From NCBI GenBank assembly GCA_964292295.1, contig CAXYVC010000004.1:1-59434 (forward strand): a DNA stretch of 59,434 nt, read 5' to 3'. Numbering within the stretch: the stretch's first letter is position 1; every line of letters begins with the position of its first letter. The notes below the pieces were generated by a model. It saw nothing but the letters and a program-made list of their open reading frames with translations. It searched no databases and had not been told where the DNA came from. This DNA comes from CAXYVC01 sp964292295. GTDB lineage: Bacteria > Acidobacteriota > Holophagae > Holophagales > Holophagaceae. This document shows positions 45,522 through 54,287 of this stretch, in pieces. Both the position numbers and the translations under genes were made by a program.

Positions 45522-46196
45522 TCAGAAGGCGAAGCCGATCTTGAGGGAGGCTTCCGCCTGGAGTGGTTTCGGGTGGCACCTCGCCGGCGCGCCGGAAGCG
45601 GTGCGGTCGCCCGCGATGCGCTGGTGGACGGCCACCCAGGGGTTCGCATAGAAGCCCCGCCCGAGGGGCAGCACCCAGCCCGCGCCGCAGGTGGCCTGCA
45701 CGCTCCGCAGGTGGGCGTGCCGGGGCCCCCCGGACCACGCCAGCTCCTCCTCCCAGCGCTCGAGACCGGCGCCCACCCAGGGGCCGGTGAAGCCGGGGCG
45801 GAAGAAACGGTCCGCGAGGAGGGCCTGGGCCCGCGTGCGGGCATCCTTCCAGCCGCGCGGAGCAAAGGTGTCGGGCACCTCGATCTCCGCCGCGACGGCC
45901 CGGAGGCGCCAGAGATGACGGCCCGTGGCCAGGGAGAGATACCAGCCGCCGGTGGCCACGGGCAGGACGTCGATCTCGGTGGCCCAGCTCCACCGGGGGC
46001 TCCCGGAGGGGGCGGACGCCCGGCTCAGGTGGGAGGAAAGGAAGAGGCCTTCCCGGCCCCCGGCGGCGGAGGCCGCCCACCAGCGGGGGCTGGCGGAGGC
46101 TGGTCCCGCGTCCTGCGGGCGGGCGGGGGCTTCGGAGCTCTGGGCCGCCAGGAGGGGGGCGGCAAGGAGCAGGAGGCTGCGAAGGAGGACTTTCAT
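45522..46196 (-). CDS. putative outer-membrane beta-barrel protein under TetR control
   Basis: The 224-aa protein has a signal peptide (MKVLLRSLLLLAAPLLAAQS) and alternating aromatic/polar strands (GGWYLSLATGRHLWRLRAVAAE), ending in F (ASLKIGFAF), the usual outer-membrane barrel signal. No family is recognised. Upstream lies an 18-bp inverted repeat that matches one before the neighbouring tetR gene, so it is probably repressed by that regulator. Its stop faces the convergent pldA gene 13 nt away. Confidence 0.7.
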   Translation of the reverse strand: MKVLLRSLLLLAAPLLAAQSSEAPARPQDAGPASASPRWWAASAAGGREGLFLSSHLSRASAPSGSPRWSWATEIDVLPVATGGWYLSLATGRHLWRLRAVAAEIEVPDTFAPRGWKDARTRAQALLADRFFRPGFTGPWVGAGLERWEEELAWSGGPRHAHLRSVQATCGAGWVLPLGRGFYANPWVAVHQRIAGDRTASGAPARCHPKPLQAEASLKIGFAF

Positions 46197-46213
46197 CGTG
46201 GAACTCCAGTGGT

Positions 46214-46231
46214 AGTCACCTTGTGGTGACA
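46214..46231. promoter_or_regulatory. TetR operator, site 1
   Basis: AGTCACCTTGTGGTGACA is an inverted repeat (AGTCAC-N6-GTGACA, with GTCACC/GGTGAC perfect around a 4-nt centre) located 18 nt before the start of the barrel protein gene. It shares half-sites and spacing with site 2. Confidence 0.65.
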
Positions 46232-46269
46232 TTGGGGCTGCAGAAAACCGGCGCGCGCGGCGCCGGGCG

Positions 46270-46896
46270 TTAGCGGGGCGCTTCAGGCTTGAGCAGGGCT
46301 TGGCAGAGGGTCTGGAGGGCCGCTTCGATGCGGCGCCAGCCTTCCTCGCTGGCGATGGGCACGCCGTTGAAGAGGGTCACCGTGCGGGAGCGCAGCAGGA
46401 GATGCTGCATGCCGGCACTGAGCAGGGCCGAGATGGCCGGAAGGTCCACCTCGAGGTCCCCGAGCTGGGGGGGGAGCGCCTCCACCAGCTGCTCCGCGCG
46501 GGCCTCGCGGATGCCGTCCAGGATCCGGGTCAGGGGATGCCGGGTCACGGCCTCCCAGGCCATGACCTCCAGGGTGTGGGGACGCCTGCGGAGTGCCTGG
46601 AGGTGGCGCCGGAGCATGCCCGCGGCGAGCGCCGCGGGATCCTCCTCCGGGGTCTCTCCCAGGATCTCGGCCACCGAGGGCCAGAAGTCCGAGGTGTTCC
46701 CCCAGGCCTCGAGCAGCTGGTCTAGCCCGCCGAAATAGCGGTAGATCAGCACCTTGTCCACGCCGGCTTCCCTGGCCACGGCGTTGACGCCCAGGGCGCC
46801 GAAGCCTTCGCGGACCAGCAGACGGCCCACCGCGTCCAGGATCCGCCCGCGCGTGGCTTCGGCGTCGCGGGCGTGGGGGGCGTGGGTGCGGGCCAT
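46270..46896 (-). CDS. TetR family transcriptional regulator
   Basis: The 208-aa protein has a typical N-terminal HTH (ILDAVGRLLVREGFGALGVN, then VAREAGVDKVLIYRYFGG, residues about 18-57) and a helical C-terminal ligand domain. It is divergent in site usage: one operator lies upstream of itself and a matching one upstream of the barrel gene it precedes on the same strand. Ligand unknown; envelope stress or a lipid-like molecule would fit the neighbours, but this is a guess. Confidence 0.9.
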   Translation of the reverse strand: MARTHAPHARDAEATRGRILDAVGRLLVREGFGALGVNAVAREAGVDKVLIYRYFGGLDQLLEAWGNTSDFWPSVAEILGETPEEDPAALAAGMLRRHLQALRRRPHTLEVMAWEAVTRHPLTRILDGIREARAEQLVEALPPQLGDLEVDLPAISALLSAGMQHLLLRSRTVTLFNGVPIASEEGWRRIEAALQTLCQALLKPEAPR

Positions 46897-46919
46897 GGGA
46901 GGTCTCCGGGATTGATTGA

Positions 46920-46937
46920 AGTCACCACGCAGTGACT
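46920..46937. promoter_or_regulatory. TetR operator, site 2 (autoregulatory)
   Basis: AGTCACCACGCAGTGACT has perfect 6-bp arms and a 6-nt centre, 24 nt before the tetR start. AGTCAC-N6-GTGAC is shared exactly with site 1. Confidence 0.65.
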
Positions 46938-46984
46938 CGTCAAGCCGTTCCTGCGGAGTGGCGGAGAAGTATGCCCTGCCGCGC

Positions 46985-49855
46985 CTACCGCAGGCCGAAG
47001 TAGACCTTCGCGCCGCCCTCCTTCTTCGCGCGGGCGCCGCCCTCCACCTCGAAGACCCGGGCCGGATCCACCTGGGCCTGCCGCAGCGCGGCGAGCACGG
47101 CCTTGGTGCGGGCGTCCGCGAGTTGGCGCAGCTCGGAGGCCGGCACCTGGAGGCTGCCGAGCAGGCGCTGCTCCATCTCCGCGGCGGGGGGCGGGGGTGT
47201 TGGGGAATGGCCCTTGGCGGGCTTCGGGGCGGGGAAGGCGGCGGCGTAGGCGGCCTTCAGCCATTTTTCTCGCTCGGAGGGGGCCACCTGGACCTGGCCG
47301 GGGTCCTGCTGGGCGGCCTGGGCCTTCAGCTCCCGCAGGCGGCGCTCCAGGGCCTGGCGGCGCAGGGCGCTCAGGTCGGCCACGGGGTCCGCCGTGCCCT
47401 CCACCTCGAGGCCCAGGTCCGGCCGCTCGGCGAGGGCCTTGGCCAGGGCCTGGAGCTTGCCTTCCAGCTCCGGGTTCAGGGCCGAGAGGCCCGGCTCGAA
47501 GGCGGCGCAGCTCAGGTCCCGCTCCCCGCTGCCCACGAGCTTGCCCAGCAGGGTGAAGGGGCTGGTGGCCACCTTGCCCAGCACGTTCAGGATGGCCTTC
47601 CACACGATGCGGCCGTAGCGGAAGTCGGGATCGTCCAGGCTGCCCTCCTCGGGCAGCTCCAGGTCGATGACGCCCTTGCGGTCCCGCAGCACCGCCAGGG
47701 CCAGCTTCACGGGCAGGCGCGTGGCGTCGGGGCTGCCCGTCCGGTCGCCCAGGTAGAACTGGTCCAGGCGGGTCTTGAAGAGGGCGTCGAGCTTGCGGCG
47801 CTGGATGGCCACCCGGGCCTCCACGTCCAGCTTGCCCTTGCGGATGGTGTAGCCGAGGTGCTTGCCCGCGTAGGGGCCGAAGTCCGAGAGGTCGGCGCCC
47901 GTGATGCGCAGGGCCACGTCCGTGTCCGCATCCGAGCGCAAGGGCATGGCGTGGCCCCGGATGCTCAGGGGGGCCAGGCCGCCGGCCTTGCCGGAGAGCT
48001 CCACCCGGGAGACGGACTCGGGGGCGCTGCTGAGCCCCGTGTAGCTGCCCTCCAGGTCGGTGATGACCAGGGCGGCGTTGGGTTCCAGGCTGCGGTCGAT
48101 GAAGCCGAGGCGCCCGCCGTTCAGGCGGATGTCGCCGATGGCGAGCTGGAAGGGGCGCTCCGGCGTGGGGGGCAGCGCCTTGCCCGCGGCGCCGGCCGGG
48201 GCCGGACCGAGCTTCAGGGCGCGGTTCACGTTGGTGCTGCCGTCCGCGGCGATCACCAGGCGGCTTTCGGGCTCCAGAAGTTCCACCTGCCGGATGCGCA
48301 GGGTGCGCGCGGCGAGCGCCAGGTCGATGCCCGCGAGGCGGAAGGCGCGGTAGCGCAGGAAGGGCTCACGTCCCACGCCGTCCATGGCCTCGAAGCCGGC
48401 CAGCTCCAGGCGCCCCTGGAAGCGGGGAGCGTCCAGGGAGGGCAGCTCCAGGCGCCCCTCCAGGGAGGCGCGGCCACGGTTCACCCGCACGTCCAGGGCC
48501 GGCGCCAGGTAGGGGTCGAAGGGGGAGAGCTCCAGGCCCTCCAGCTTCACGGCCAGCTCCGCCGCGGGGCGCAGGGCCCACAGCTTCCCCTCCGCGCGCA
48601 GGGGCGCGCCGTTCAGGCGCAGGTCCAGCCGCGCCTCCGCCGCGCGCTTGGGGTCGAGGCTGAAGCCCTTCAGGGCCAGGGAAAGGTTCTCGACGCGGGC
48701 CTGCACGGGCCGCGGCGTGCTGTGGTCCTCGAAGTCGAGGGCGAAGCCCTCCACGCCCAGCTCGTCCACCGCCAGGGCCAGGGGCTTGGCGTCCGGGTTC
48801 TTCGGGCGGGGCTTCGGCGTCAGGAGCTGCACCAGGTCGAGGCTGCCGTTCGCCTCCCGGCGCAGCGCGGCGTGGCCGCCCCGGAGCCGCAGCGATGCGA
48901 TGTGCAGGGAGGGCGCCAGCAGGTCGGCCTCCAGGCCGCGCAGGGCCAGGGAGGACAGCTCCAGGGGCACGGCCTCGCGGCCGGCTTCGCCCAGGCGCAG
49001 GCCCGCGAGGTCCAGGCTGCCGCCGCCGAGGCGCAGCTCGTGGCGCCCCTCGCCCCAGGCGAAGGTGTAGTTCGCCGATGCGTCCAGCAGCCCCTCCCGC
49101 AGCTCGAAGGCCACCTGCTCCCGGTAGTACGGCGCGTACTTCGCCAGGGCCAGGCGCTCCAGGCGCAGGCTGCCCTCGGAGCGCAGGGGCGCCAGGGCGA
49201 AGGAACCCTTCCAGGCGAAGCGCTCGCCGCGCTCGGTGACGCCCTCCAGAGCATAGGGGCTGCGGCTGTCCTGCACCGTGCGGAAGTCCCTCAGCTCGAA
49301 GGAGACGGGACCCAGCGTGGTGGCGAAGGGCTGGGCCGGGCCGCGGTCCTCCAGGTCCAGGCGGGCGCCGGCGATCCTCAGCAGACCGATGGCGACCGCG
49401 CGGGCGGGAGCCTCCTGGGCGGGCTTGGGCTCGGCGGGGCCCGACAGGCGCTCCACGATGTCCGAGACGTTCAGGCGGCCGTCCTTCAGGACCACCAGGC
49501 GGCCGAAGGGGCGGTCCAGCTCGATGGCGGCAAAGCGCAAGGTGCGGGTGAAGGCGCTGCTGGCCTGCACGTTCACGTACAGGCGCTCCCATCCCAGGAA
49601 GGCCGAGCCGTCCCGCTCCTGGATGCGCAGGCCCTCCAGGCTCACCGACAGGGCGAAGGGGTTGGTGCGGATCTTCCGCACCGTCACGGGCCGCCCCAGG
49701 AGGGCGGAGAGGCGGGGCGGGAGCTTGGCCTCCAGGACGCGGGGCAGCACCAGGAAGCCCAGGCCCGCGTAGAGCAGGAGCAGGGTGCCCAGGGCGAGGA
49801 GGACCCTGCGCCAGGCACGGAGGGCGGTCAGGCAGGCCGAGAGGGAGAGATGCAT
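46985..49855 (-). CDS. AsmA-like/DUF748 envelope protein
   Basis: The 956-aa protein has one N-terminal membrane helix (VLLALGTLLLLYAGLGFLVLP) and then a long periplasmic beta-rich region. Repeats follow the DUF748/AsmA pattern: VRKIRTNPFALSVSLEGLRI at the start, GGRLGFIDRSLEPNAALVI in the middle and a C-terminal part with VEGTADPVADLSALRRQALE, an OmpA-like phrase. AsmA-like proteins are thought to bridge the periplasm and move phospholipid to the outer membrane. Its start is 186 nt from the divergent cpgS-like gene. Confidence 0.85.
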   Translation of the reverse strand: MHLSLSACLTALRAWRRVLLALGTLLLLYAGLGFLVLPRVLEAKLPPRLSALLGRPVTVRKIRTNPFALSVSLEGLRIQERDGSAFLGWERLYVNVQASSAFTRTLRFAAIELDRPFGRLVVLKDGRLNVSDIVERLSGPAEPKPAQEAPARAVAIGLLRIAGARLDLEDRGPAQPFATTLGPVSFELRDFRTVQDSRSPYALEGVTERGERFAWKGSFALAPLRSEGSLRLERLALAKYAPYYREQVAFELREGLLDASANYTFAWGEGRHELRLGGGSLDLAGLRLGEAGREAVPLELSSLALRGLEADLLAPSLHIASLRLRGGHAALRREANGSLDLVQLLTPKPRPKNPDAKPLALAVDELGVEGFALDFEDHSTPRPVQARVENLSLALKGFSLDPKRAAEARLDLRLNGAPLRAEGKLWALRPAAELAVKLEGLELSPFDPYLAPALDVRVNRGRASLEGRLELPSLDAPRFQGRLELAGFEAMDGVGREPFLRYRAFRLAGIDLALAARTLRIRQVELLEPESRLVIAADGSTNVNRALKLGPAPAGAAGKALPPTPERPFQLAIGDIRLNGGRLGFIDRSLEPNAALVITDLEGSYTGLSSAPESVSRVELSGKAGGLAPLSIRGHAMPLRSDADTDVALRITGADLSDFGPYAGKHLGYTIRKGKLDVEARVAIQRRKLDALFKTRLDQFYLGDRTGSPDATRLPVKLALAVLRDRKGVIDLELPEEGSLDDPDFRYGRIVWKAILNVLGKVATSPFTLLGKLVGSGERDLSCAAFEPGLSALNPELEGKLQALAKALAERPDLGLEVEGTADPVADLSALRRQALERRLRELKAQAAQQDPGQVQVAPSEREKWLKAAYAAAFPAPKPAKGHSPTPPPPAAEMEQRLLGSLQVPASELRQLADARTKAVLAALRQAQVDPARVFEVEGGARAKKEGGAKVYFGLR

Positions 49856-50041
49856 GGGATCACGCTAGCCGCTTGGGGGGGCGCTGCGCATTCCCGGCGC
49901 CCACCGGGGGAACCTGTGTTCGGGGGTGTTTGTGTCACGCGTTTGTGTTTACCATGGGGCAAACATGGTCCCGAGGCCATGACTACCCGAATCCGCGGGT
50001 GTGTCGGTTGATCGGTCGACCCCTTTCCAAGGGAGTTCCTC

Positions 50042-51388
50042 ATGTCCGAGCCTCGTCGCGTTCTCATCCTGGGAGCCGCCGGTCGCGACTTCCACAACTT
50101 CAACACGGTCTACCGCGACAACCCGGCCTACAAGGTCGTGGCCTTCACGGCGACCCAGATCCCCGACATCGCGGGCCGCGCCTACCCCGCCGAGCTCGCG
50201 GGCAAGCTGTATCCGGCCGGGATCCCCATCCTCGACGAGGCCGATCTGGTCGAGGTCATCAAGCGCGAGAAGCCCGACGTGGCCGTCTTCTCCTACTCCG
50301 ACGTGAAGCACGAGACCGTCATGCACCTGGCGAGCCTCTGCACCGCCATGGGCGTGGACTTCGAGCTGCTGGGCTGCGACAAGACCATGATCAAGTCCAC
50401 CAAGCCGGTCATCGCCATCACCGCCGTGCGCACCGGCGCCGGCAAGAGCCAGACCACCCGCTACATCAGCCGCATCCTCAAGGAACTCGGCAAGAAGGTT
50501 GTGGCCATCCGCCACCCCATGCCCTACGGTGACCTGGCCAAGCAGGCCTGCCAGCGCTTCGCCGCCTACTCCGACCTGGACCTCCACAAGTGCACCATCG
50601 AGGAGCGCGAGGAGTACGAGCCCCACATCGACAACGGCTTCGTCATCTACTCCGGCGTGGACTACGAGCAGATCATCCGCCAGGCCGAGAAGGAAGCCGA
50701 CATCATCCTCTGGGACGGCGGCAACAACGACACGCCTTTCTACGCCTGCGACCTGCACATCTGCATCGCGGATCCCCTCCGCAGCGGCCACGAGATGATG
50801 TACCACCCCGGCGAGGCCAACTTCCGCCGCGCGGACGTCATCGTGATCAACAAGTGCGACAGCGCCAAGGAAGCGGACATCGTGGCGATCGAGGAGAACG
50901 CCAAGAAGTTCAATCCGAAGGCCGTGGTGATCCGCGCCAACAGCCCCGTGACCACCGAGAAGCCCGAGCTGGTGAAGGGCAAGAAGGCCCTCGTGATCGA
51001 GGACGGCCCGACCCTCACCCACGGCTCCATGAGCATGATGGGCGCCGGCGTGGTGGCCGCGAAGGCCTCTGGGGCCGCCGCGATCGTGGATCCCACGCCC
51101 TACGCCGTGGCCTCCATCGCCGCCACCTACAAGAAATACCCCAACGCCCAGGGCATCCTGCCCGCCATGGGCTACGGCGACGCGCAGGTGAAGGACCTGG
51201 AGAAGACCATCGACGCCACCCCCTGCGACATCGTGGTCTCCGGTACGCCCATCGACATCACCCGCGTGCTGAAGGTGAACAAGCCCATGGTGCGCGCCAC
51301 CTACGAGCTCGCCGAGGTGAAGCCCGGCCAGCTGGCCGAGGCCGTGAAGAAGGCCCTGGCGGGCGGCTGCTGCTGCGGCTGCAAGTAG
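50042..51388 (+). CDS. cyclic 2,3-diphosphoglycerate synthetase-like protein
   Basis: The 448-aa protein resembles archaeal cyclic 2,3-diphosphoglycerate synthetase and its bacterial relatives: N-terminal RVLILGAAGRDFHNFN (Rossmann-like), a P-loop TAVRTGAGKSQTTRYIS near residue 130, then IRHPMPYGDL and DGGNNDTPF. Bacterial members are common but their product has rarely been tested, so the activity is uncertain. An odd Cys-rich end (GGCCCGCK, four Cys in five residues) could bind metal. AAGGGAG precedes the ATG, and a strong terminator follows. Confidence 0.8.
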   Translation: MSEPRRVLILGAAGRDFHNFNTVYRDNPAYKVVAFTATQIPDIAGRAYPAELAGKLYPAGIPILDEADLVEVIKREKPDVAVFSYSDVKHETVMHLASLCTAMGVDFELLGCDKTMIKSTKPVIAITAVRTGAGKSQTTRYISRILKELGKKVVAIRHPMPYGDLAKQACQRFAAYSDLDLHKCTIEEREEYEPHIDNGFVIYSGVDYEQIIRQAEKEADIILWDGGNNDTPFYACDLHICIADPLRSGHEMMYHPGEANFRRADVIVINKCDSAKEADIVAIEENAKKFNPKAVVIRANSPVTTEKPELVKGKKALVIEDGPTLTHGSMSMMGAGVVAAKASGAAAIVDPTPYAVASIAATYKKYPNAQGILPAMGYGDAQVKDLEKTIDATPCDIVVSGTPIDITRVLKVNKPMVRATYELAEVKPGQLAEAVKKALAGGCCCGCK

Positions 51389-51403
51389 GCCGATCCGCTG
51401 AAG

Positions 51404-51437
51404 GAAGGAGGCGGGCGCGCAGGCGCCCGCCTCCTTC
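51404..51437 (+). terminator. strong hairpin terminator after the cpgS-like gene
   Basis: A perfect 15-bp stem (GAAGGAGGCGGGCGC with GCGCCCGCCTCCTTC) with a 4-nt loop lies 16 nt after the stop. It may work in both directions, as the next gene is convergent and ends at 51455. Confidence 0.8.
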
Positions 51438-51454
51438 TGCATCTGCTGCGTCCT

Positions 51455-52033
51455 TCAGGCGCCCTGGTCCGACCAGGTGTCCTGGGCGTGCGCCTCCCAG
51501 CGCCGCACCCGCAGCTCCGCGGGCCGGTGGCCAGCCTCCGCCAGGCGGCGGGCCAGGGCGAGGGCGGCCCGCTGATCCCGCTGGACCCCCCGCCCTTCCC
51601 AGAGCTGCTCGGCGAGCTGGAGGCCCGCCCTCGGATCGCCGTCGTCGGCCAGGCGCCGCCGCCACCAGGCCGCCTGGCTCGGGTCCCGCGACCGGCCCAG
51701 GCTGCCCTGGCGGGAGCCCTCCCCCAGGCGCCGGCGGGCCCCCGCGTCCCCGGCTTCCGCGGCGCCCAGGAGGCGCTTCAGGCCGCGGCCGTAGTGGTGC
51801 TCGGGGATGCGGTGAAGCCACAGCAGAAGTCCCACCCAGGCCCACAGGGCGAAGGTGAGGAGGCTCATCACGCCGGCGGCCCAGGGGTTCATCAGCCACA
51901 CCAGAAGTACCACCACCGCCACGGTGGCGAGCAGGGCCAGCACCACCAGGCCCGCAGCGGCCAGGAGGGAGAGCCCCGCCAGGGGCAGCAGCAGGCGGTG
52001 CAGGCGCTCCTCGGTGGCGGGGCTTAAGGGCAT
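51455..52033 (-). CDS. membrane protein with Sel1-like repeats
   Basis: The 192-aa protein has two or three N-terminal membrane helices (residues about 15-75, LLLPLAGLSLLAAAGLVVLAL) and a cytoplasmic part with Sel1/TPR-like repeats (ADDGDPRAGLQLAEQLWEGRGV, then DQRAALALARRLAEAGH). It is probably a protein-interaction module at the inner membrane; role unknown. It starts 13 nt after the fadL-like stop on the same strand, so the two are likely co-transcribed. Confidence 0.7.
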   Translation of the reverse strand: MPLSPATEERLHRLLLPLAGLSLLAAAGLVVLALLATVAVVVLLVWLMNPWAAGVMSLLTFALWAWVGLLLWLHRIPEHHYGRGLKRLLGAAEAGDAGARRRLGEGSRQGSLGRSRDPSQAAWWRRRLADDGDPRAGLQLAEQLWEGRGVQRDQRAALALARRLAEAGHRPAELRVRRWEAHAQDTWSDQGA

Positions 52034-52046
52034 AGGGCCTTCGGGG

Positions 52047-53390
52047 CTAGAAGCTGCAGCGCAGCTGCACGGACAGGATGTCCACCTTGTTGCGGTACCT
52101 CCCGGAGAGGTTGCCGCGGAAGAAGTCCGGATCGCTGGCTGGCGAGGAGCCGGCCTCCAGGCTCAGCGTCGCGTGTTCCACGAAGAGATGGCTGTAGGCC
52201 AGGTCGGCGGAGAGGTGGCGGGTGAAGGCGTAGCCCAGGCCCACGGAGGCCCAGGTGCGGGCGGCGTCGGGAATGCGCGGCGTGCGGAAGGCGTCCGTGG
52301 TGGGGGTCTGGTCCCGGGCCACGCCGCAGCGGTAGGTCCAGGCGCCCTCCGGGCGCCAGGTGAGGCCCAGGGCGTAGAACCAGGAGTCCTTCCAATACTC
52401 GGGCGTGACGGAATCGGCTTGGCCGGAGGCGAAGGTGATGCGGATGTCCTCGAAGCGCTTCCAGAAGGTGCGCGCGGCCTCCGCCTGCAGGGTGAGGGTG
52501 GGCGTGGCCTCCCAGGCGGCGCCGAGGGAAGCGGTGGCGGGCTGGTTGGCCATGGGGCGCGCGCTGCTGTCCCGGAAGGCGTTCGCGAGGGCCGTGGGCA
52601 CGCCCTCGTAGTGCACGTCGCCCTTCAGGCGGTAGTCGATGGCCGAGTGGTAGGCCACGCCGAAGCGCAGGTCCGCCCTGGGCTCGAAGAGGACGCCCAG
52701 CTTGTAGCCCAGGCCCCAGCGCTTGCCCTTCACCTTCGCGGTGCCGTCCTGGGCGCCGGGCTGGGCGCCCGGCACGTGGTAGGCCGCTGCCACGGCGCCG
52801 AAGTCCACGGCGTTGCTCAGCTCCGCGTCCACGTGGCGCGCCACCACGGCGCCGCCGATGGACCAGGAGGGGTTGAGGCGCCAGGCGAGATTGGGGGCGA
52901 GCTCCACGATGGTCATGGTGGACTTCAGCGCGTGGTAGCGTCCGATCCATCCACTCTGGTAATCGCTGGTCAGGCCGAAGGGGCTGTTGAGCGAGAGGCC
53001 CAGCTTCAGGTCGGGACTGAGGCTCCACATGGCGTAGAGGACGGGCAGCACCGCCTGCTGGCCTCCGTCCTTAGGGGAGGGGGAACCCGAGATCGCCGTG
53101 CCGCCCAGGGCCGCCGCACGGGTGGCGACGCCATCCTCCAGGCAGGCGGAGGGCTTGATGAAGTTGAGGCCGCCGATGAACTCGGTGCCCTGGAAGCGGG
53201 TGAGGGCGGCGGCGTTGAAGAACATGCAGCCGATGTCCGTGGTGCCGGCGCTGGCGCCCGCGAAGGCGCTGCCCTGGGCGGAGGGGCTCTGCTCCCGGAG
53301 CTGGAAGCCCGAGGCGTGGGCGTGGGGCGCGGCCGCGGCGAGAAGGAGGGCCAGGGCCGAGGCGGCGCGGGCGGAGGGGAGGATGCGCAT
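52047..53390 (-). CDS. FadL/TodX family outer-membrane transporter
   Basis: The 447-aa protein has a signal peptide ending at AHASG, directly followed by the FadL N-terminal hatch motif (SGFQLREQSPSAQGSAFAGA) and a barrel with NSPFGL and GYAFTRHLSADLAYSH. It ends in F. FadL proteins bring long-chain fatty acids or other hydrophobic compounds through the outer membrane. ATG 53390 is chosen; GGAG lies about 8 nt upstream. Confidence 0.9.
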   Translation of the reverse strand: MRILPSARAASALALLLAAAAPHAHASGFQLREQSPSAQGSAFAGASAGTTDIGCMFFNAAALTRFQGTEFIGGLNFIKPSACLEDGVATRAAALGGTAISGSPSPKDGGQQAVLPVLYAMWSLSPDLKLGLSLNSPFGLTSDYQSGWIGRYHALKSTMTIVELAPNLAWRLNPSWSIGGAVVARHVDAELSNAVDFGAVAAAYHVPGAQPGAQDGTAKVKGKRWGLGYKLGVLFEPRADLRFGVAYHSAIDYRLKGDVHYEGVPTALANAFRDSSARPMANQPATASLGAAWEATPTLTLQAEAARTFWKRFEDIRITFASGQADSVTPEYWKDSWFYALGLTWRPEGAWTYRCGVARDQTPTTDAFRTPRIPDAARTWASVGLGYAFTRHLSADLAYSHLFVEHATLSLEAGSSPASDPDFFRGNLSGRYRNKVDILSVQLRCSF

Positions 53391-53447
53391 CAAGGAACTC
53401 CAGAGGGGGCCCTGGGTGTTGAGCTTTCCAAGGCCAAAGGATCCACC

Positions 53448-54206
53448 TTAGCGGGGAACGCCTCCTGACGCGATGCTTGATTCGACGGGGTGGCCCTGGA
53501 GGGCGCGGAAGAGGGTGAGCACGCGCAGCTCCCGCGCGCCCGCCGCCTGGAGGGCCTGGGCGCAGCGGAGCAGGGTGGTGCCCGTGGTCCACACGTCGTC
53601 CACCAGGAGCACGACGCGGCCCTCCAGGGAGACGCCGGGGAGGGGATGCACGGTGTGGCGGGGCAGGCGCCGGCGCTCGGATTCGGTGCGCGCCATCTGG
53701 CGCCCCGTGCGCCAGGGCCGTCCGAGGGTGCGGGCGAAGGGCAGGTCCAGGCGCCGGGCGAGCAGGCGCGCCGTGTCCTCCACCAGGTCGAAGCCCCGGA
53801 GGAGGCGGCGGGGCAGGGGCGTGGGCACGCAGGTCGCGCAGTCCGCCTCGGCGGCCCAGGACGGGAGCGGCGCCTCGGCCATCCGGCGGTGGAGCGCCTG
53901 CATCCAGGCCAGCTCCCCGGCCTTGATGGCGGGCACCAGCAGGGCCCCGAGGGGCGGCCGCCCCCCGTGGTAGTCCCACAGGGCGTCCCCGAGGGACCAG
54001 GCCACGGGTTCCGGGCAGTCCCGGTCCGCGCCGTGGGGCAGGGCGCAGCGGGGGCAGCGGAGGGCCGGCAGGGGCACGAGGCCCTCCCAGCAGGCGCGGC
54101 AGAGCCCCGCCTCCGCGCCCTCGCCCAGGGGCGCCAGGCAGCCCCGGCAGGGGATCTGCCGGCCCGCGGCCCGGGCCAGGGCGGAGAGGCATGCGCAGAG
54201 GGACAT
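53448..54206 (-). CDS. comF: ComF family phosphoribosyltransferase-like protein
   Basis: The 252-aa protein has an N-terminal zinc-finger-like region (CRGCLAPLGEGAEAGLCRAC, then LRCPRCALPHG) and a type I PRTase fold with the PRPP loop VVLLVDDVWTTGTTL near residue 210. ComF proteins support DNA uptake or recombination in competent bacteria; other competence genes are not visible here. It is divergent from the amino acid permease gene, with 81 nt between the starts. Confidence 0.9.
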   Translation of the reverse strand: MSLCACLSALARAAGRQIPCRGCLAPLGEGAEAGLCRACWEGLVPLPALRCPRCALPHGADRDCPEPVAWSLGDALWDYHGGRPPLGALLVPAIKAGELAWMQALHRRMAEAPLPSWAAEADCATCVPTPLPRRLLRGFDLVEDTARLLARRLDLPFARTLGRPWRTGRQMARTESERRRLPRHTVHPLPGVSLEGRVVLLVDDVWTTGTTLLRCAQALQAAGARELRVLTLFRALQGHPVESSIASGGVPR

Positions 54207-54287
54207 GGGCGCTATGATGCCGGAAACCTTCGAGACCCAACGTTCCATCCGCCGCGATCCCCGTCCGGGGTCGCCAGGAGGTGAAGC

